A stretch of 64,000 nucleotides of DNA from Bacteroidetes bacterium GWF2_41_31. GTDB lineage: Bacteria; Bacteroidota; Bacteroidia; Bacteroidales; F082. Positions 34,405 to 44,367 of this stretch are shown in pieces. The stretch lies in contig MEOL01000003.1 of assembly GCA_001769215.1 (NCBI GenBank), forward strand, positions 1 to 64,000. Direction: 5' to 3'. The position numbers and the translations under genes were made by a program. The notes below the pieces were generated by a model. The model did no database searches and was not told the DNA's origin. It saw only the letters and a program-made list of their open reading frames with translations. Position 1 is the stretch's first letter. Each line of letters starts with the position of its first letter.

Positions 34405-35775
34405 TTATATTAATTCTTCGGCGAAGTAATGATAAAACCAAGAGATGGTATGGATTCCGTTATAGAAGTTTTCAACCCTGAAATTTTCATTTGGAGAGTG
34501 AATGGCATCCGATTCCAGCCCGAATCCCATCAGGATGGTTTTGATGCCCAGTTTATCTTCAAAAGTGGAGATGATGGGGATGCTGCCACCACTGCGAGTA
34601 GGAATCGGGGTTTTCCCATAGGTTTTTATGTAAGCCTTTTCAGCGGCTCTGTATGCAGGTAAGTCGATGGGGCAAACATAAGCTTGTCCTCCATGCAGCG
34701 ACTCCACTTTTACTTTAACCGATTTGGGCGCGATGTTGGTAAAATGGGTTTCAAACATTTCAGCCACTTTCTCGTGATGCTGATTAGGAACCAGCCTGGC
34801 AGAAATCTTGGCGTAAGCCTTAGATGGCAATACCGTTTTTGCCCCTTCACCGGTATATCCTCCCCAGATGCCGCACACGTCAAACGATGGCCTGATTCCG
34901 GTACGTTCTATGGTAGTAAAGCCTTTTTCCCCCGCTACTTCCTCAACATCAATTGCTTTTTGATATTCATTCAGGCTAAATGGTGCCTTGTTCAGTTTTT
35001 CACGTTCTTCAACAGTAGCTTCCAATACATCGTCATAGAAACCCGGCATGGTAATCCGGTTGTTCTCATCAGTCATGGAGGCGATCATTTTGGACAGCAC
35101 ATTGATGGGATTGGCGACACCACCGCCAAAAAGCCCTGAATGCAGGTCGCGGTTGGGGCCTGTAACTTCCACCTGCCAATAGGCCAGTCCGCGCAAACCT
35201 ACGGTAATGGAGGGAATGTCGCGGGCGATCATCCCCGTGTCGGAAACCAGGATGATGTCGGCTTTCAGCATTTCTTTATGATCGTCACAAAAAGCACCCA
35301 GACTAACCGACCCAATTTCTTCTTCCCCTTCAATCATAAACTTTACATTTACCTTGAGGTTATTTGTTTTTACCAACGTTTCGAAGGCTTTTACATGCAT
35401 AAATCCCTGGCCTTTATCATCATCTGCTCCCCGGGCATAGATCAGCCCATCGCGGATTTCAGGTTCAAAGGGAGGGCTTGTCCAAAGTTCAATGGGATCC
35501 ACCGGCATCACATCATAATGGGCATATACCAATACGGTGGGAAGTTTTGGGTCGATTATTTTTTCGGCATACACCACCGGGTTTCCTTTGGATGGCATCA
35601 CTTCCGCGTGGTCGACTCCTGCTTTTAACAGACTTTCACGGTAGTGGTTGGCCATTTTTAAGATGTCGGGTTTATGGCTTGCGATGGAGCTGATTGACGG
35701 AATGCGGATGATGTCAAAAAGCTCGTTCATAAACCGTGCTTTATGCTGGTCGATATAGGGTTTTACTTTTTCCAT
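34405..35775 (-). CDS. M20 family metallo-dipeptidase
   Basis: A 456-residue cytoplasmic peptidase of the M20 family (carnosinase/CNDP-like dipeptidases). Metal ligands and catalytic residues are visible: VLVYAHYDVMPVD (His and Asp), ARGADDDKGQG (bridging Asp), EGEEEIGS (catalytic Glu and ligand Glu), SDTG and a C-terminal DAIHSPNENF (His). The dimerisation domain contains RDLHSGLFGG. Length and motifs are complete. It hydrolyses di- or short peptides. It stands alone, with its own terminator. Confidence 0.95.
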   Translation of the reverse strand: MEKVKPYIDQHKARFMNELFDIIRIPSISSIASHKPDILKMANHYRESLLKAGVDHAEVMPSKGNPVVYAEKIIDPKLPTVLVYAHYDVMPVDPIELWTSPPFEPEIRDGLIYARGADDDKGQGFMHVKAFETLVKTNNLKVNVKFMIEGEEEIGSVSLGAFCDDHKEMLKADIILVSDTGMIARDIPSITVGLRGLAYWQVEVTGPNRDLHSGLFGGGVANPINVLSKMIASMTDENNRITMPGFYDDVLEATVEEREKLNKAPFSLNEYQKAIDVEEVAGEKGFTTIERTGIRPSFDVCGIWGGYTGEGAKTVLPSKAYAKISARLVPNQHHEKVAEMFETHFTNIAPKSVKVKVESLHGGQAYVCPIDLPAYRAAEKAYIKTYGKTPIPTRSGGSIPIISTFEDKLGIKTILMGFGLESDAIHSPNENFRVENFYNGIHTISWFYHYFAEELI

Positions 35776-35822
35776 GATACGTTACTTAATTTTTAACAGG
35801 GTGTAAAGGTAAGAAAAAGTGC

Positions 35823-36038
35823 CTAAAGTTGAATGGTAAAATTTACCTGCCTGCCGGATTTCCTGCCGACAGGTAGGCAGCTAAGTTTAAAGTAAAAAAA
35901 TGGGTTCTCTGCTACAAACAGGGTCATCTGTGTACCGATATTAACGTCAAACAGAAGCTCTGCTCCCATGTTTTCGGGTGTTCGCAGGTTGTCGGCCACA
36001 ATGGTGAACCTTGAAGGTACCGAAAGACTTCGCCGTTT
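35823..36038 (-). pseudogene. Orphan C-terminal coding remnant carrying a CTGCC palindrome
   Basis: The minus strand has an open frame of 72 codons without a start (a stop lies directly upstream at 36039-36041). Its composition is protein-like (SVPSRFTIVADNLRTP, GAELLFDVNIGTQM), and it reads through a palindrome (35846-35880) before stopping at 35823. I do not recognise the family. It looks like the 3' end of a lost gene, filling most of the 415-base gap 35776-36190. Confidence 0.45.
35846..35880. repeat. Imperfect palindrome of the CTGCCTGCCGG type
   Basis: CTGCCTGCCGG pairs with CCGACAGGTAGGCAG around a short loop. Palindromes built from CTGCC/GGCAG are seen scattered in some Bacteroidota genomes (recalled from general knowledge). 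This one sits inside the orphan coding remnant. Confidence 0.5.
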
Positions 36039-36139
36039 TTAGTTTTTGAAAAAGGGAGACAGACCTGAGTGGATTTGACACGGATTAAATTATCTGATGG
36101 GATAAATCCTTTGAAACAAATAGTGGAGAATACTTATAA

Positions 36140-36173
36140 AAAAACCTCCTGACATTTCTGTCAGGAGGTTTTT
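36140..36173 (-). terminator. Rho-independent terminator
   Basis: A perfect 13-bp stem AAACCTCCTGACA / TGTCAGGAGGTTT with a 4-base loop and T tail on the minus strand, 18 bases after the stop at 36191. Confidence 0.9.
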
Positions 36174-36190
36174 AAGTAATTTATTATAAA

Positions 36191-37759
36191 CTATTTAACA
36201 ATGATTTTTTTTGTAGAAATACCATTGATAGTTTCAACATTTACAAAATAGATCCCTGCAGGTAAATTTCTTACCTGCAATTGAGTTTTAAGTGTACCTA
36301 CATTTTCTGAATAAACAATTTGTCCTGCATTGTTTATTACTTTCATAGAAAGAATTTCGGTTTTGCTATCTATAAACAAAACGTCAGTGGCGGGATTTGG
36401 GAACATGATGGCTGATTCAAGATTTTGATTTTCATTAGTTTCGATTCCATCATAAAACCCAGTGGTGATAAGCCTAAAGTGAAAATCGTAATCAGCTTGC
36501 CCCCAAATTCCATCAGCAAGGGCAAAAGAACGATTGGCGGCAAGGGTAGCCATAGTTATCTTAACTGTGTCTTCCGGAATGGTGATACCAATAAAGATAT
36601 CACCCGAAATACCGGAGAGCTCATTGGAATAGTCACGCAAATCAACAACGGTCATTGGGTTTGGATCCTCCACTGTAGCTGCAGGAACAACCTCAAATGG
36701 TGTAATAAGATCAGTTCCTGGTCCATTTGATCCAGAGGACCAGACATGGAACATAAAGTTTTTGTTTGGTGGATTACTTTGATCCTCATAGTTTCTAATT
36801 AAGCCAGTTACCAGTGCGGTTGGATTTTCAATTGTAAATACCACAGCTGCTCCCTCGCCGGCTAACATAGTTGTATAAAAGGCAACTTCAGGATCGTCAT
36901 AATATAGGTATTCTCCAGCAATGTATTTGTAATCGTCGGTAATGTTTGTGTTGTTGTTACCTGATGCATCAACAGCTTCAATGTTAAAAACAACCATACT
37001 TCCCGGGGATTGTTCAGGTATGGTGAATTCGTAATTTGTACCAACAGTATTTACACCATCTACATATTGTAAATCACCACCATCAACCTGATAGTTGACC
37101 TTGGCAGTCTGAATACCTGAAGCATCAATCAATTGCACATTGAAAACATAGTCACCAAGGCTTCCTTCATAGAAAGTTGGGGGTGTAGCATAGCCAATAT
37201 AAGGTGGTGCATTGTCGACATCACTGGAGGTTATTACGAAGTCATCAAAGTAGATACCATCTACCTCATAACCTCCATCACTATGAAAATAGAGGCGAAC
37301 TTTAACGTTGCTACTACCTACATAGGCTCCAAGCGAATAGCTGTACTCTTCCCATGGCGTTAGGTGGTCTTCCCCATTAAAAATCCCCAAATCCGCAACA
37401 TTGGCAAAATCATCATCAGAGGCCTGGACTTTTACCCAGTCGAATTCAATGCTGGTTTCGATGTCGTAAATTGCCCAAAAAGAAACATTTGCAGATAAAA
37501 TACCTGGATCTGAAAGGTTAACTCCGTTGGCCATAGTACAATAGGTATTCTGGTTACCAGTATAGTTACCAAGCGGGCTATCTGTCATAGAGTGAGTTGC
37601 AGAGTGCGACTGTCCTTCGGTTAGTCCCCAAGCCCCGGTAAGGACCCAATTATCCATTCCACTCTCAAAATCATCTTCAAACTCAATGGTCTGACAAAAT
37701 GATTGTGCGGAAATCGCCATCAGGAAAAGAATGGCTGTGTAAAAAGTAAATTTTTTCAT
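36191..37759 (-). CDS. T9SS type A cargo protein with jelly-roll domain
   Basis: A 522-residue secreted protein: signal peptide (about 1-22, ending SFCQ), a jelly-roll/immune-inhibitor-A-like domain (about 25-180; DDFESGMDNWVLTGAWGLT, IYFDDFVIT), further beta-rich segments, and a C-terminal type A T9SS sorting domain (about 445-522; MFPNPATDVLFI, GIYFVNVETINGISTKKIIVK). No enzyme motif is seen. First of three consecutive type A cargo genes, each with its own spacing and a terminator, so probably independently transcribed. Confidence 0.9.
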   Translation of the reverse strand: MKKFTFYTAILFLMAISAQSFCQTIEFEDDFESGMDNWVLTGAWGLTEGQSHSATHSMTDSPLGNYTGNQNTYCTMANGVNLSDPGILSANVSFWAIYDIETSIEFDWVKVQASDDDFANVADLGIFNGEDHLTPWEEYSYSLGAYVGSSNVKVRLYFHSDGGYEVDGIYFDDFVITSSDVDNAPPYIGYATPPTFYEGSLGDYVFNVQLIDASGIQTAKVNYQVDGGDLQYVDGVNTVGTNYEFTIPEQSPGSMVVFNIEAVDASGNNNTNITDDYKYIAGEYLYYDDPEVAFYTTMLAGEGAAVVFTIENPTALVTGLIRNYEDQSNPPNKNFMFHVWSSGSNGPGTDLITPFEVVPAATVEDPNPMTVVDLRDYSNELSGISGDIFIGITIPEDTVKITMATLAANRSFALADGIWGQADYDFHFRLITTGFYDGIETNENQNLESAIMFPNPATDVLFIDSKTEILSMKVINNAGQIVYSENVGTLKTQLQVRNLPAGIYFVNVETINGISTKKIIVK

Positions 37760-37826
37760 ATGCGGTTTTTTTTAAAATGAATTTATGATTGTCAAAGGTA
37801 AATAAAAGTTTTAAACAAAATAAAAA

Positions 37827-37855
37827 AAGGCCTTCTCAGAAATAGAGCAGGCCTT
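37827..37855 (-). terminator. Rho-independent terminator
   Basis: Arms AAGGCCT / AGGCCTT with an inner CTC/GAG pairing; the minus strand continues TTTTTTATTTTG. It lies 24 bases after the stop at 37879. Confidence 0.8.
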
Positions 37856-37878
37856 AATTGATGTCAATACAAATAGAA

Positions 37879-40104
37879 TTATTTCACAATAACTTTTCGG
37901 GTTACTGATCCCTTTTGTGTATCAAGATGAATGAAATAGATGCCACTCTTTAAATCACTAATATCTATATTGGTGTTATCAGAACCTATCACATTGTCGA
38001 TCACCACTTGTCCGAGGGAATTTAGGACACGTATTTGCATCATGTTTTCAGCCTTAATGATTAAATAATCACTTGCCGGGTTAGGATAAACCAGGATATC
38101 GTTGTCCGCACTAATATCAGCAAAGTCAGTAATTACAATTACAACAGTGTTTGAAGGATCTGATTCACCGGCATCATAAACGGCGGTAACATAATATTCA
38201 AATGTGTTGACCGGAAGGTCGGTATCGGTATACTCCTGGGTTTCAACTATTGCAGTGTTAAGTTTAACTCCATCGCGGTATACATTGTATCCCATCAATT
38301 CTGAATTTATGTTACGACTTGATTGCACTTTGGTGGCAGGTTGAGCTGCCGGTTTATGCGTGTAGCTTATGTTTTTGGTGCCTTTACCAACAACAGGTTG
38401 TGAAGGATTATAAACTATAGGTGATTTTGTAGCCCCAATGGTTACATCGTCTACAAGCAGAATAAATGCATCATTTGAAACACATTGAATTCCAACATAT
38501 ACATTTTGGCCGGCATAGGCGCTCAGATCATAAGTAAACTCGGCCCAATCTTCAACCGGAGCTTCTACATACGAACCGGCTGAGATGATGGTGAAATCAG
38601 TAGGGTTAAGTCCTGTGGTTGAAACGCCAACTTTGAATCTTTCAAGACCATACTCATCGGTGTACGATTTTGCCCAGAATTTCAACATGAAACCATCGGC
38701 AATATATACCTCGGGAGTAATGAGCCAGTCGTTATTTGGAGGTGCGGTAGCAGCAAAGCAGGCCGCCAGTTTGTCACCAGAATGAGGAATAATATCTGTA
38801 ACAGCAGGAGTCGTCATCGAAGGGTTGAAGACAATAAACGACTGAGCTTCATAAGCATTTGGCCAGAGAATATCTGTCATTCCATAAGTCGTACTTCCAT
38901 CCACATCCAGATTAGTCCAGGGAGCAAAGTCGATAGCGAAATCTTCATATGATTCAAAATCATCTGAGAATCCTGATGAAGCTGGTGAATCCCATGTTAG
39001 ATAAACATCAAGAATATCCACAGTAGCTTGTAGATTGGTTGGAGGGGGTAAAACCGGTGTCCCTTTAACATATACTCCACCAGTGCTGGGATTACCTGCG
39101 GTAAATGTGCCGGCGCAACCAGTTTCCACGTCTTGCCAAAAACTGGCCATAAATGGATATCCAGAGGTGATTTCTGTCCAATTATGTCCACCATCCTCAC
39201 TAATTGAAATTCCCATACCGGCATCTGCATCCATGGCTGATCCGATAATGGTGTTTTCAGTTCCAGGGATTTGTGAAAAATAACGACCAAAAGCAGCTCC
39301 GGTGGTACTAAATTCTGTCCAGGTAACTCCTCCATCGTTGGTTTCATTAAGTAGTGGTTCAACTCCAATATCAAGATATGATCTGTATGCAATACCATTC
39401 AGTTCATCAAACATAAACGATCCTACTGTTTGCGTTTCACCAAAAGCAGTTAGAGATACATCCCAGGTATAACCCTTATCAGTCGATCTGAAAATTCTTC
39501 CCTGATTGGTCCCAAACCAGATATTGTCGCCATAAGCGCAGTAGTTTCCGGTAATTCCGTATTCGCCTGAAGTGGGGGCTGGAATATTGGCTTCAGGAAC
39601 ACGCGTCCATGTTTCACCACCATCGGTAGTGGTATACAATTCATAGTAGTTACCCAGAGGATCTCCTTCTGCAAATCCATTCATCTCATCAAAAAAGTGA
39701 ATAACATTGGCAAATGAGCCACTACCATAAGCAGTTCCTTTTTTCACCCAGGTTAAACCACCATCCACTGTTTTGTACAATCCCTGATTGGAACCGGTAT
39801 TGAATACAGCCCAGCAGGTGGTTGCATCGATAGCAAATAATTGAGATAATCCATTACCAGCATTAAACGAACCTGCCTCCCATGATAAACCACCATCAAT
39901 TGATTTGGTAAAAGCATCGTAGATACTTCCATCAGCATTGATTGGTAATCCCCAAATGACCATATTGTTGTTCATGGCAACAGACATTTGCCCTATTCCT
40001 TTTTCATTCGGAAGTCCGGAGTTTACTTGATACCACCCACTTTGACTGAAGGAGGAAAAACAAAAGGTAATTAACATTGACATTAATAAGGTAAATCTTT
40101 TCAT
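37879..40104 (-). CDS. T9SS type A cargo protein with BNR-like propeller and choice-of-anchor J domain
   Basis: A 741-residue secreted protein: signal peptide (about 1-20), a sialidase/YCF48-like propeller (about 25-360; repeats such as SIDGGLSWEAGSF, TTDGGETWTRVPE, SEDGGHNWTEI with Asp-box pattern), a choice-of-anchor J/cleaved-adhesin domain (about 385-565; FSDDFESYEDFAI, WLITPEVYI), a fibronectin-like segment, and a type A sorting domain (about 665-741; VYPNPASDYLIIKAENM, GIYFIHLDTQKGSVTRKVIVK). Asp-box propellers are seen in glycosidases and in non-enzymatic binding proteins; no catalytic residues are clear. Confidence 0.9.
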   Translation of the reverse strand: MKRFTLLMSMLITFCFSSFSQSGWYQVNSGLPNEKGIGQMSVAMNNNMVIWGLPINADGSIYDAFTKSIDGGLSWEAGSFNAGNGLSQLFAIDATTCWAVFNTGSNQGLYKTVDGGLTWVKKGTAYGSGSFANVIHFFDEMNGFAEGDPLGNYYELYTTTDGGETWTRVPEANIPAPTSGEYGITGNYCAYGDNIWFGTNQGRIFRSTDKGYTWDVSLTAFGETQTVGSFMFDELNGIAYRSYLDIGVEPLLNETNDGGVTWTEFSTTGAAFGRYFSQIPGTENTIIGSAMDADAGMGISISEDGGHNWTEITSGYPFMASFWQDVETGCAGTFTAGNPSTGGVYVKGTPVLPPPTNLQATVDILDVYLTWDSPASSGFSDDFESYEDFAIDFAPWTNLDVDGSTTYGMTDILWPNAYEAQSFIVFNPSMTTPAVTDIIPHSGDKLAACFAATAPPNNDWLITPEVYIADGFMLKFWAKSYTDEYGLERFKVGVSTTGLNPTDFTIISAGSYVEAPVEDWAEFTYDLSAYAGQNVYVGIQCVSNDAFILLVDDVTIGATKSPIVYNPSQPVVGKGTKNISYTHKPAAQPATKVQSSRNINSELMGYNVYRDGVKLNTAIVETQEYTDTDLPVNTFEYYVTAVYDAGESDPSNTVVIVITDFADISADNDILVYPNPASDYLIIKAENMMQIRVLNSLGQVVIDNVIGSDNTNIDISDLKSGIYFIHLDTQKGSVTRKVIVK

Positions 40105-40366
40105 AATACATACTGTTAGTTAATAAAAAATGAAAGTGTTTCTTATGACAAAGTTAAAAAAACATACTGTATATCTGTTTTTAATTCAAATATTTATAAG
40201 TGCTTATTTCATTTTAATAATTTCAAACGATATTTCCCAATATGATGCTGATTTGAAAATTGCAGTTTGTTAACACGCTCAAATTGAGTCCTTACTTTAA
40301 TTGAGGTATTGCAATAGTGGAATAATTCTTTCGTTGAACGACTATATGGTTGTATAAAGGGAGGTC

Positions 40367-42802
40367 CTATTGAATGAGAATTTTTTGTGTAGAGCCTCCG
40401 TTTTTAGTGTTAAGTTGCAAAATATACACACCTTTATCAAAATAACTTACGTTTATTTCGCTGACCGTGTTATCGAAAACAACCTGACCTGCTGCGTTTA
40501 TTAGCTGCATTCTGGTGATTTGGGCATTTGAGCCCACATGTAAGATTTTGCTCACCGGATTTGGGTAAACGGAAAAATATTCCAGCTCACCGCTCGCAGA
40601 TATTCCATTGGTGATGGTAAGAATTACATTTATAGCCACCATGTTGTTCTCACGATCGTTGGTTCTGAGGATAACTGTAGCCTCATAAACATTTGAAACA
40701 AGCCCCGTGGCGTCAACATTGATACCTATTTCGAGTTCTTCATCGTGCGATAACTTACCTGCAAAAGGAGTTGTACTTAACCATTGGATAGCTGGAGAGC
40801 CCGACAGGTTTGCGCGGATATTCCAATTATAATTCATTTCGGGATTCGTACTCAGATGGCTCCAACCTGTTCCGTTTGAAATCCAGTCTCCATTTTCATT
40901 TGCCGGACCGGCATCACATCCGGGAGCATAATGGTTGCCTGCGGCACTCATGCTCCATCCAACCCAAATATCTCTTCCTGTGATTGTTATGGGGGTAATT
41001 AGTTCGACCACATTCCAGCCGTATGCAATAGCTGAAAAGTCTTGCTCAAGTAATAATTCTCCCGGACCAGTTGAATAAAGGGTTCCCATGTCGTAAATCT
41101 GAATTTTAGCCTCATTCACCGGGTCGTTGATATATACTTCTACCGAACTAATTATCATGCCAATATAGGGTCGTATCATCTCATGTGGAAACATAGAAGA
41201 AACATAGTATTCGTATTCAACCGGACTGCCTATTGCTGTAAAGTAATCACCATCGTAATGAAGTATTACATCCTGATTGGTTAAATTGGGTGTCGAAGAA
41301 TAGTAATCCTGGTTTTTAGGATTAAGATTAGTTAATTTGATTCCAGTAGGAGAGTACTCAGTTTCATTTTGGAAAATATTTGTATTGCTGTTATAGGTAG
41401 GAATAATTTCATAAATCAGATCTGATTCTCCCTGGTTGCTCATATTCCTGTTCATGATCACAGATTCATTGGTCTGAAGTGCAATGTTGATTGAGCTTGT
41501 GTCAATATTGACAGCAGGGTTTGATAATCCTTGATTGTACACCATAAAAGCCGGATCATCAAAGTAATATTTAGGAATATCTCCCCAGGGTGCCCCCGCA
41601 TAAAAGTTTACACTACCAATTTGTTTTGTTCCGGGATAACCATTTGATTGCAGACTAAACTGCCATTCTGTAACAGTTGAACCATCAATCTTGAAAATAG
41701 CCTTATCTGTATCCAGGTTTATCATCGTTTCGAGTTTAATCCACCTATCATGTGGAAAAGAAAAGTAAAAGGGGGTTGTGGATCCTGCAAATATATAACC
41801 GTTTAGGTCGTTTTCGTCTGCACCAAGATATATCTCCCATGCCCATTCAAAACCAGGACTTTCAAAGTGCTGCATATTGATATATCCACCATAGCCCAAG
41901 GGGATGTAATACATCACACTGAAAATGTAAGCTCCTGAAGTTTTATCGCCAAGTTTCAGTAATTGATCATTCGAATCGCTAATCATGCATGCCTGAGTGG
42001 GACTGAAACTTGTTTCGTTTGTCACAAGTCCGTCTTCATTTCCACCAGGATCATCAGACCAGGTAGTCCACCAATCCGGATTAGCCTGAGATGCCAGCTT
42101 AATACCACTGGTATAGCTTTCCATGTCATCAAAGAATAAATAACTAAATCCTGCTTCGATGCTTACATCATCAATACCTGCCAGATCACCATCAGTACCA
42201 CTATATTGCCACGCAATTTTAAATGCCTGATGGTTATATAAACTAAGATCGATAGAAACTAAATTCCATGCCCAGCTGGCTGAAGGATCAATTCCGTTAA
42301 CAGCATTCCAGATTTCAATCCAGGTATTTCCTCCATTCGTTGAGAGAAGGCACTTTAATGTGGCATTGTTTAGCCATGGGCCACTAACTCCAGCATAAAA
42401 ATTCAGGGATAATGGATACTCTCCTGTTGGAGTAATTTCTGGTGAAATAATCCATTCATCCTGATATTCAGTAGCCCAGGGGATCATCGCTGAAAACTTA
42501 CTTAACGAATCAATTTCATTAAAATTGCTATTTTCAGGATTAAGCTGACTCCATGTATTGTTTGCATTCGCAACTACCTGATTCCACCCTAATGGTAGAA
42601 AATCATTGTCAAAACCTTCCTTAAGATAAATATATCGGGAGATATTTTGTTTAATGCTTACCACCTGATACTTTGTTGTTTGGTTGCTCTTCATAGGAGA
42701 CACCTGTGCTTTTTTTCTGATCGGGTTTTGAGCCATATTATTCGCATGAACAGTAAATAATATGATTGTAACTGTTGCAAAAATGCGTATTGATTTTTTC
42801 AT
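40367..42802 (-). CDS. T9SS type A cargo protein with choice-of-anchor J domains
   Basis: An 811-residue secreted protein: signal peptide (about 1-24), a first choice-of-anchor J-like domain (about 50-215; EGFDNDFLPLGWNQVV, EWIISPEI), a second lectin-like beta-sandwich (about 215-425), a later beta-rich region, and a type A sorting domain (about 735-811; YFSVYPNPVSKILHV, GVYILQLNTKNGGSTQKILIQ). The start codon overlaps the stop of the upstream MFS transporter gene in an ATGA, an unexpected coupling for a surface protein. The 262-base gap to the next gene downstream shows no feature. Confidence 0.9.
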   Translation of the reverse strand: MKKSIRIFATVTIILFTVHANNMAQNPIRKKAQVSPMKSNQTTKYQVVSIKQNISRYIYLKEGFDNDFLPLGWNQVVANANNTWSQLNPENSNFNEIDSLSKFSAMIPWATEYQDEWIISPEITPTGEYPLSLNFYAGVSGPWLNNATLKCLLSTNGGNTWIEIWNAVNGIDPSASWAWNLVSIDLSLYNHQAFKIAWQYSGTDGDLAGIDDVSIEAGFSYLFFDDMESYTSGIKLASQANPDWWTTWSDDPGGNEDGLVTNETSFSPTQACMISDSNDQLLKLGDKTSGAYIFSVMYYIPLGYGGYINMQHFESPGFEWAWEIYLGADENDLNGYIFAGSTTPFYFSFPHDRWIKLETMINLDTDKAIFKIDGSTVTEWQFSLQSNGYPGTKQIGSVNFYAGAPWGDIPKYYFDDPAFMVYNQGLSNPAVNIDTSSINIALQTNESVIMNRNMSNQGESDLIYEIIPTYNSNTNIFQNETEYSPTGIKLTNLNPKNQDYYSSTPNLTNQDVILHYDGDYFTAIGSPVEYEYYVSSMFPHEMIRPYIGMIISSVEVYINDPVNEAKIQIYDMGTLYSTGPGELLLEQDFSAIAYGWNVVELITPITITGRDIWVGWSMSAAGNHYAPGCDAGPANENGDWISNGTGWSHLSTNPEMNYNWNIRANLSGSPAIQWLSTTPFAGKLSHDEELEIGINVDATGLVSNVYEATVILRTNDRENNMVAINVILTITNGISASGELEYFSVYPNPVSKILHVGSNAQITRMQLINAAGQVVFDNTVSEINVSYFDKGVYILQLNTKNGGSTQKILIQ

Positions 42803-44226
42803 AACTTACTTATTGATTTATTATAAAACCAGAGAATTAGGGCGGAAACCAACCCAATACCGAAAATGACCATCCAGATACTGTTGGGGTGAAAGGTGTT
42901 CCAGAGATATTGAGTGAATTCATTTTCAGTGAGATGAAGGGCCCGGGCTGTTTCTTTAAAATATTCCTGTTTGGTCCAATTTTCATTATTGAGGAGGTTT
43001 TTTTCTGCAATTGTCTTGAGTACCATGGTGTGTTTATCAGAGAGTTGCTGATAAACACTTCCCGAAATCCATCCGGCACCCAGGTTGCCAATGAACATGG
43101 GAATAAATGAATACCCCATATAGAGTGCCTTTTTGTCCGTTGGCGCAATGTGTCCGATGTATTCGGTAATTTTGGGTGAGGCGGCCATTTCCCCAATCGA
43201 AAAAATAAACATAGCCGCCATAATAAAGAGCACATTTTGTGTGTACAATGTTAAGGCCATTCCGATGGAGGCAACAAGGAATCCCGTAATCATGCTGTTG
43301 AGGGCTTTCCATCGCATGACCACCGTCGAAACAATCAACTGAAATGCCACAATAAACAAGGCGTCAAAATTGGTGATGAATTCAGCGTCCAGTTGCTTGC
43401 CATCGGAATAATGTCTGGCAACAAAAGGGATATTTTCCAGGAAGAAATTCAGCAATACTGTTGTGTCGACCCATTGAGCGATAAACACCGGGAGGGTAAA
43501 AAACAGCTGTAGGTACATGATCCAGAAACCGGCAACGATCATCAAAAAAATGACAAACCGAAAATCGAGAAGGACCTCCCAGATGTGTCTGAAAACAATT
43601 TTCATGGAGTCAGCAAATGAATTACTTGTACGGGTGGTTTCGGGTTCTTTATAGAATTGTAGTAAAATCAGGTTCAGGACGATCACTCCGGCGGAAACCC
43701 TGAAAATCAGAGTGTAATCGGCTCCTTTAAAAAATAAGGTAATCAACGGACCTAGAAATGAGCCAATATTGACCATCATGTAAAAAATACCAAACCCGAT
43801 GGAGGCTGTTTTATCGTTGGTGGTTTTGGCAATGGTTGCCGAAATCACCGGTTTGAACAAGGCAGCACCCACGGCGAGATAAATATACATCAAGAAGGTC
43901 CCGACAAAGGTTGAAAACATGGGCAACAAAATAAAAGCACTGGCATAAATAGCAAAGCTGAAGGTGAGCACCCTTTTGTAACCGTATTTATCGGCGATGG
44001 CTCCTGTAATTACAGGGAGAAAATATAATATCCCTGTTCCAACACCCATAATCCAGCCCTTTTGCGCCTGGGTGAACTCTAGTGCACCCGTTTCGGAAGT
44101 TCCGGTCAGGTAGTTGGCGAACAACATAAAAAACCCATACCAGGCCATCCTTTCGAACAGTTCCAGCGTATTGGCCACCCAAAATGTACGTGGATATTGT
44201 TGTATCGTGGTGGTTATTTTTCCCAT
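42799..44226 (-). CDS. POT/MFS-family transporter
   Basis: About 475 residues with about 12 membrane helices. The N-terminal LELFERMAWYGFFMLFANYL matches the ExxERFxYY-type signature of proton-coupled oligopeptide transporters (POT/PTR2), and AIADKYGYKRVL is the MFS loop 2-3 motif. Likely an inner-membrane peptide importer. The start at MGKITTT (44226) is preferred because the conserved part begins right after; upstream in-frame starts (44241, 44322) would add a Lys-rich, poorly supported extension. The final codons overlap the T9SS cargo gene start (ATGA). Confidence 0.88.
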   Translation of the reverse strand: MGKITTTIQQYPRTFWVANTLELFERMAWYGFFMLFANYLTGTSETGALEFTQAQKGWIMGVGTGILYFLPVITGAIADKYGYKRVLTFSFAIYASAFILLPMFSTFVGTFLMYIYLAVGAALFKPVISATIAKTTNDKTASIGFGIFYMMVNIGSFLGPLITLFFKGADYTLIFRVSAGVIVLNLILLQFYKEPETTRTSNSFADSMKIVFRHIWEVLLDFRFVIFLMIVAGFWIMYLQLFFTLPVFIAQWVDTTVLLNFFLENIPFVARHYSDGKQLDAEFITNFDALFIVAFQLIVSTVVMRWKALNSMITGFLVASIGMALTLYTQNVLFIMAAMFIFSIGEMAASPKITEYIGHIAPTDKKALYMGYSFIPMFIGNLGAGWISGSVYQQLSDKHTMVLKTIAEKNLLNNENWTKQEYFKETARALHLTENEFTQYLWNTFHPNSIWMVIFGIGLVSALILWFYNKSISKL

Positions 44227-44367
44227 TCTTTTTTTTTGCATCGAAGATACTATTTTAGCCAAAACGGCTGACTTTCGTCTATCACCCTTTTTTTTGTATG
44301 TGATATCGGGTGCAGACTTCATTCACATCCCAATTTGGTCGTTGAGAAAAGGATGGAGATTGGCGAC

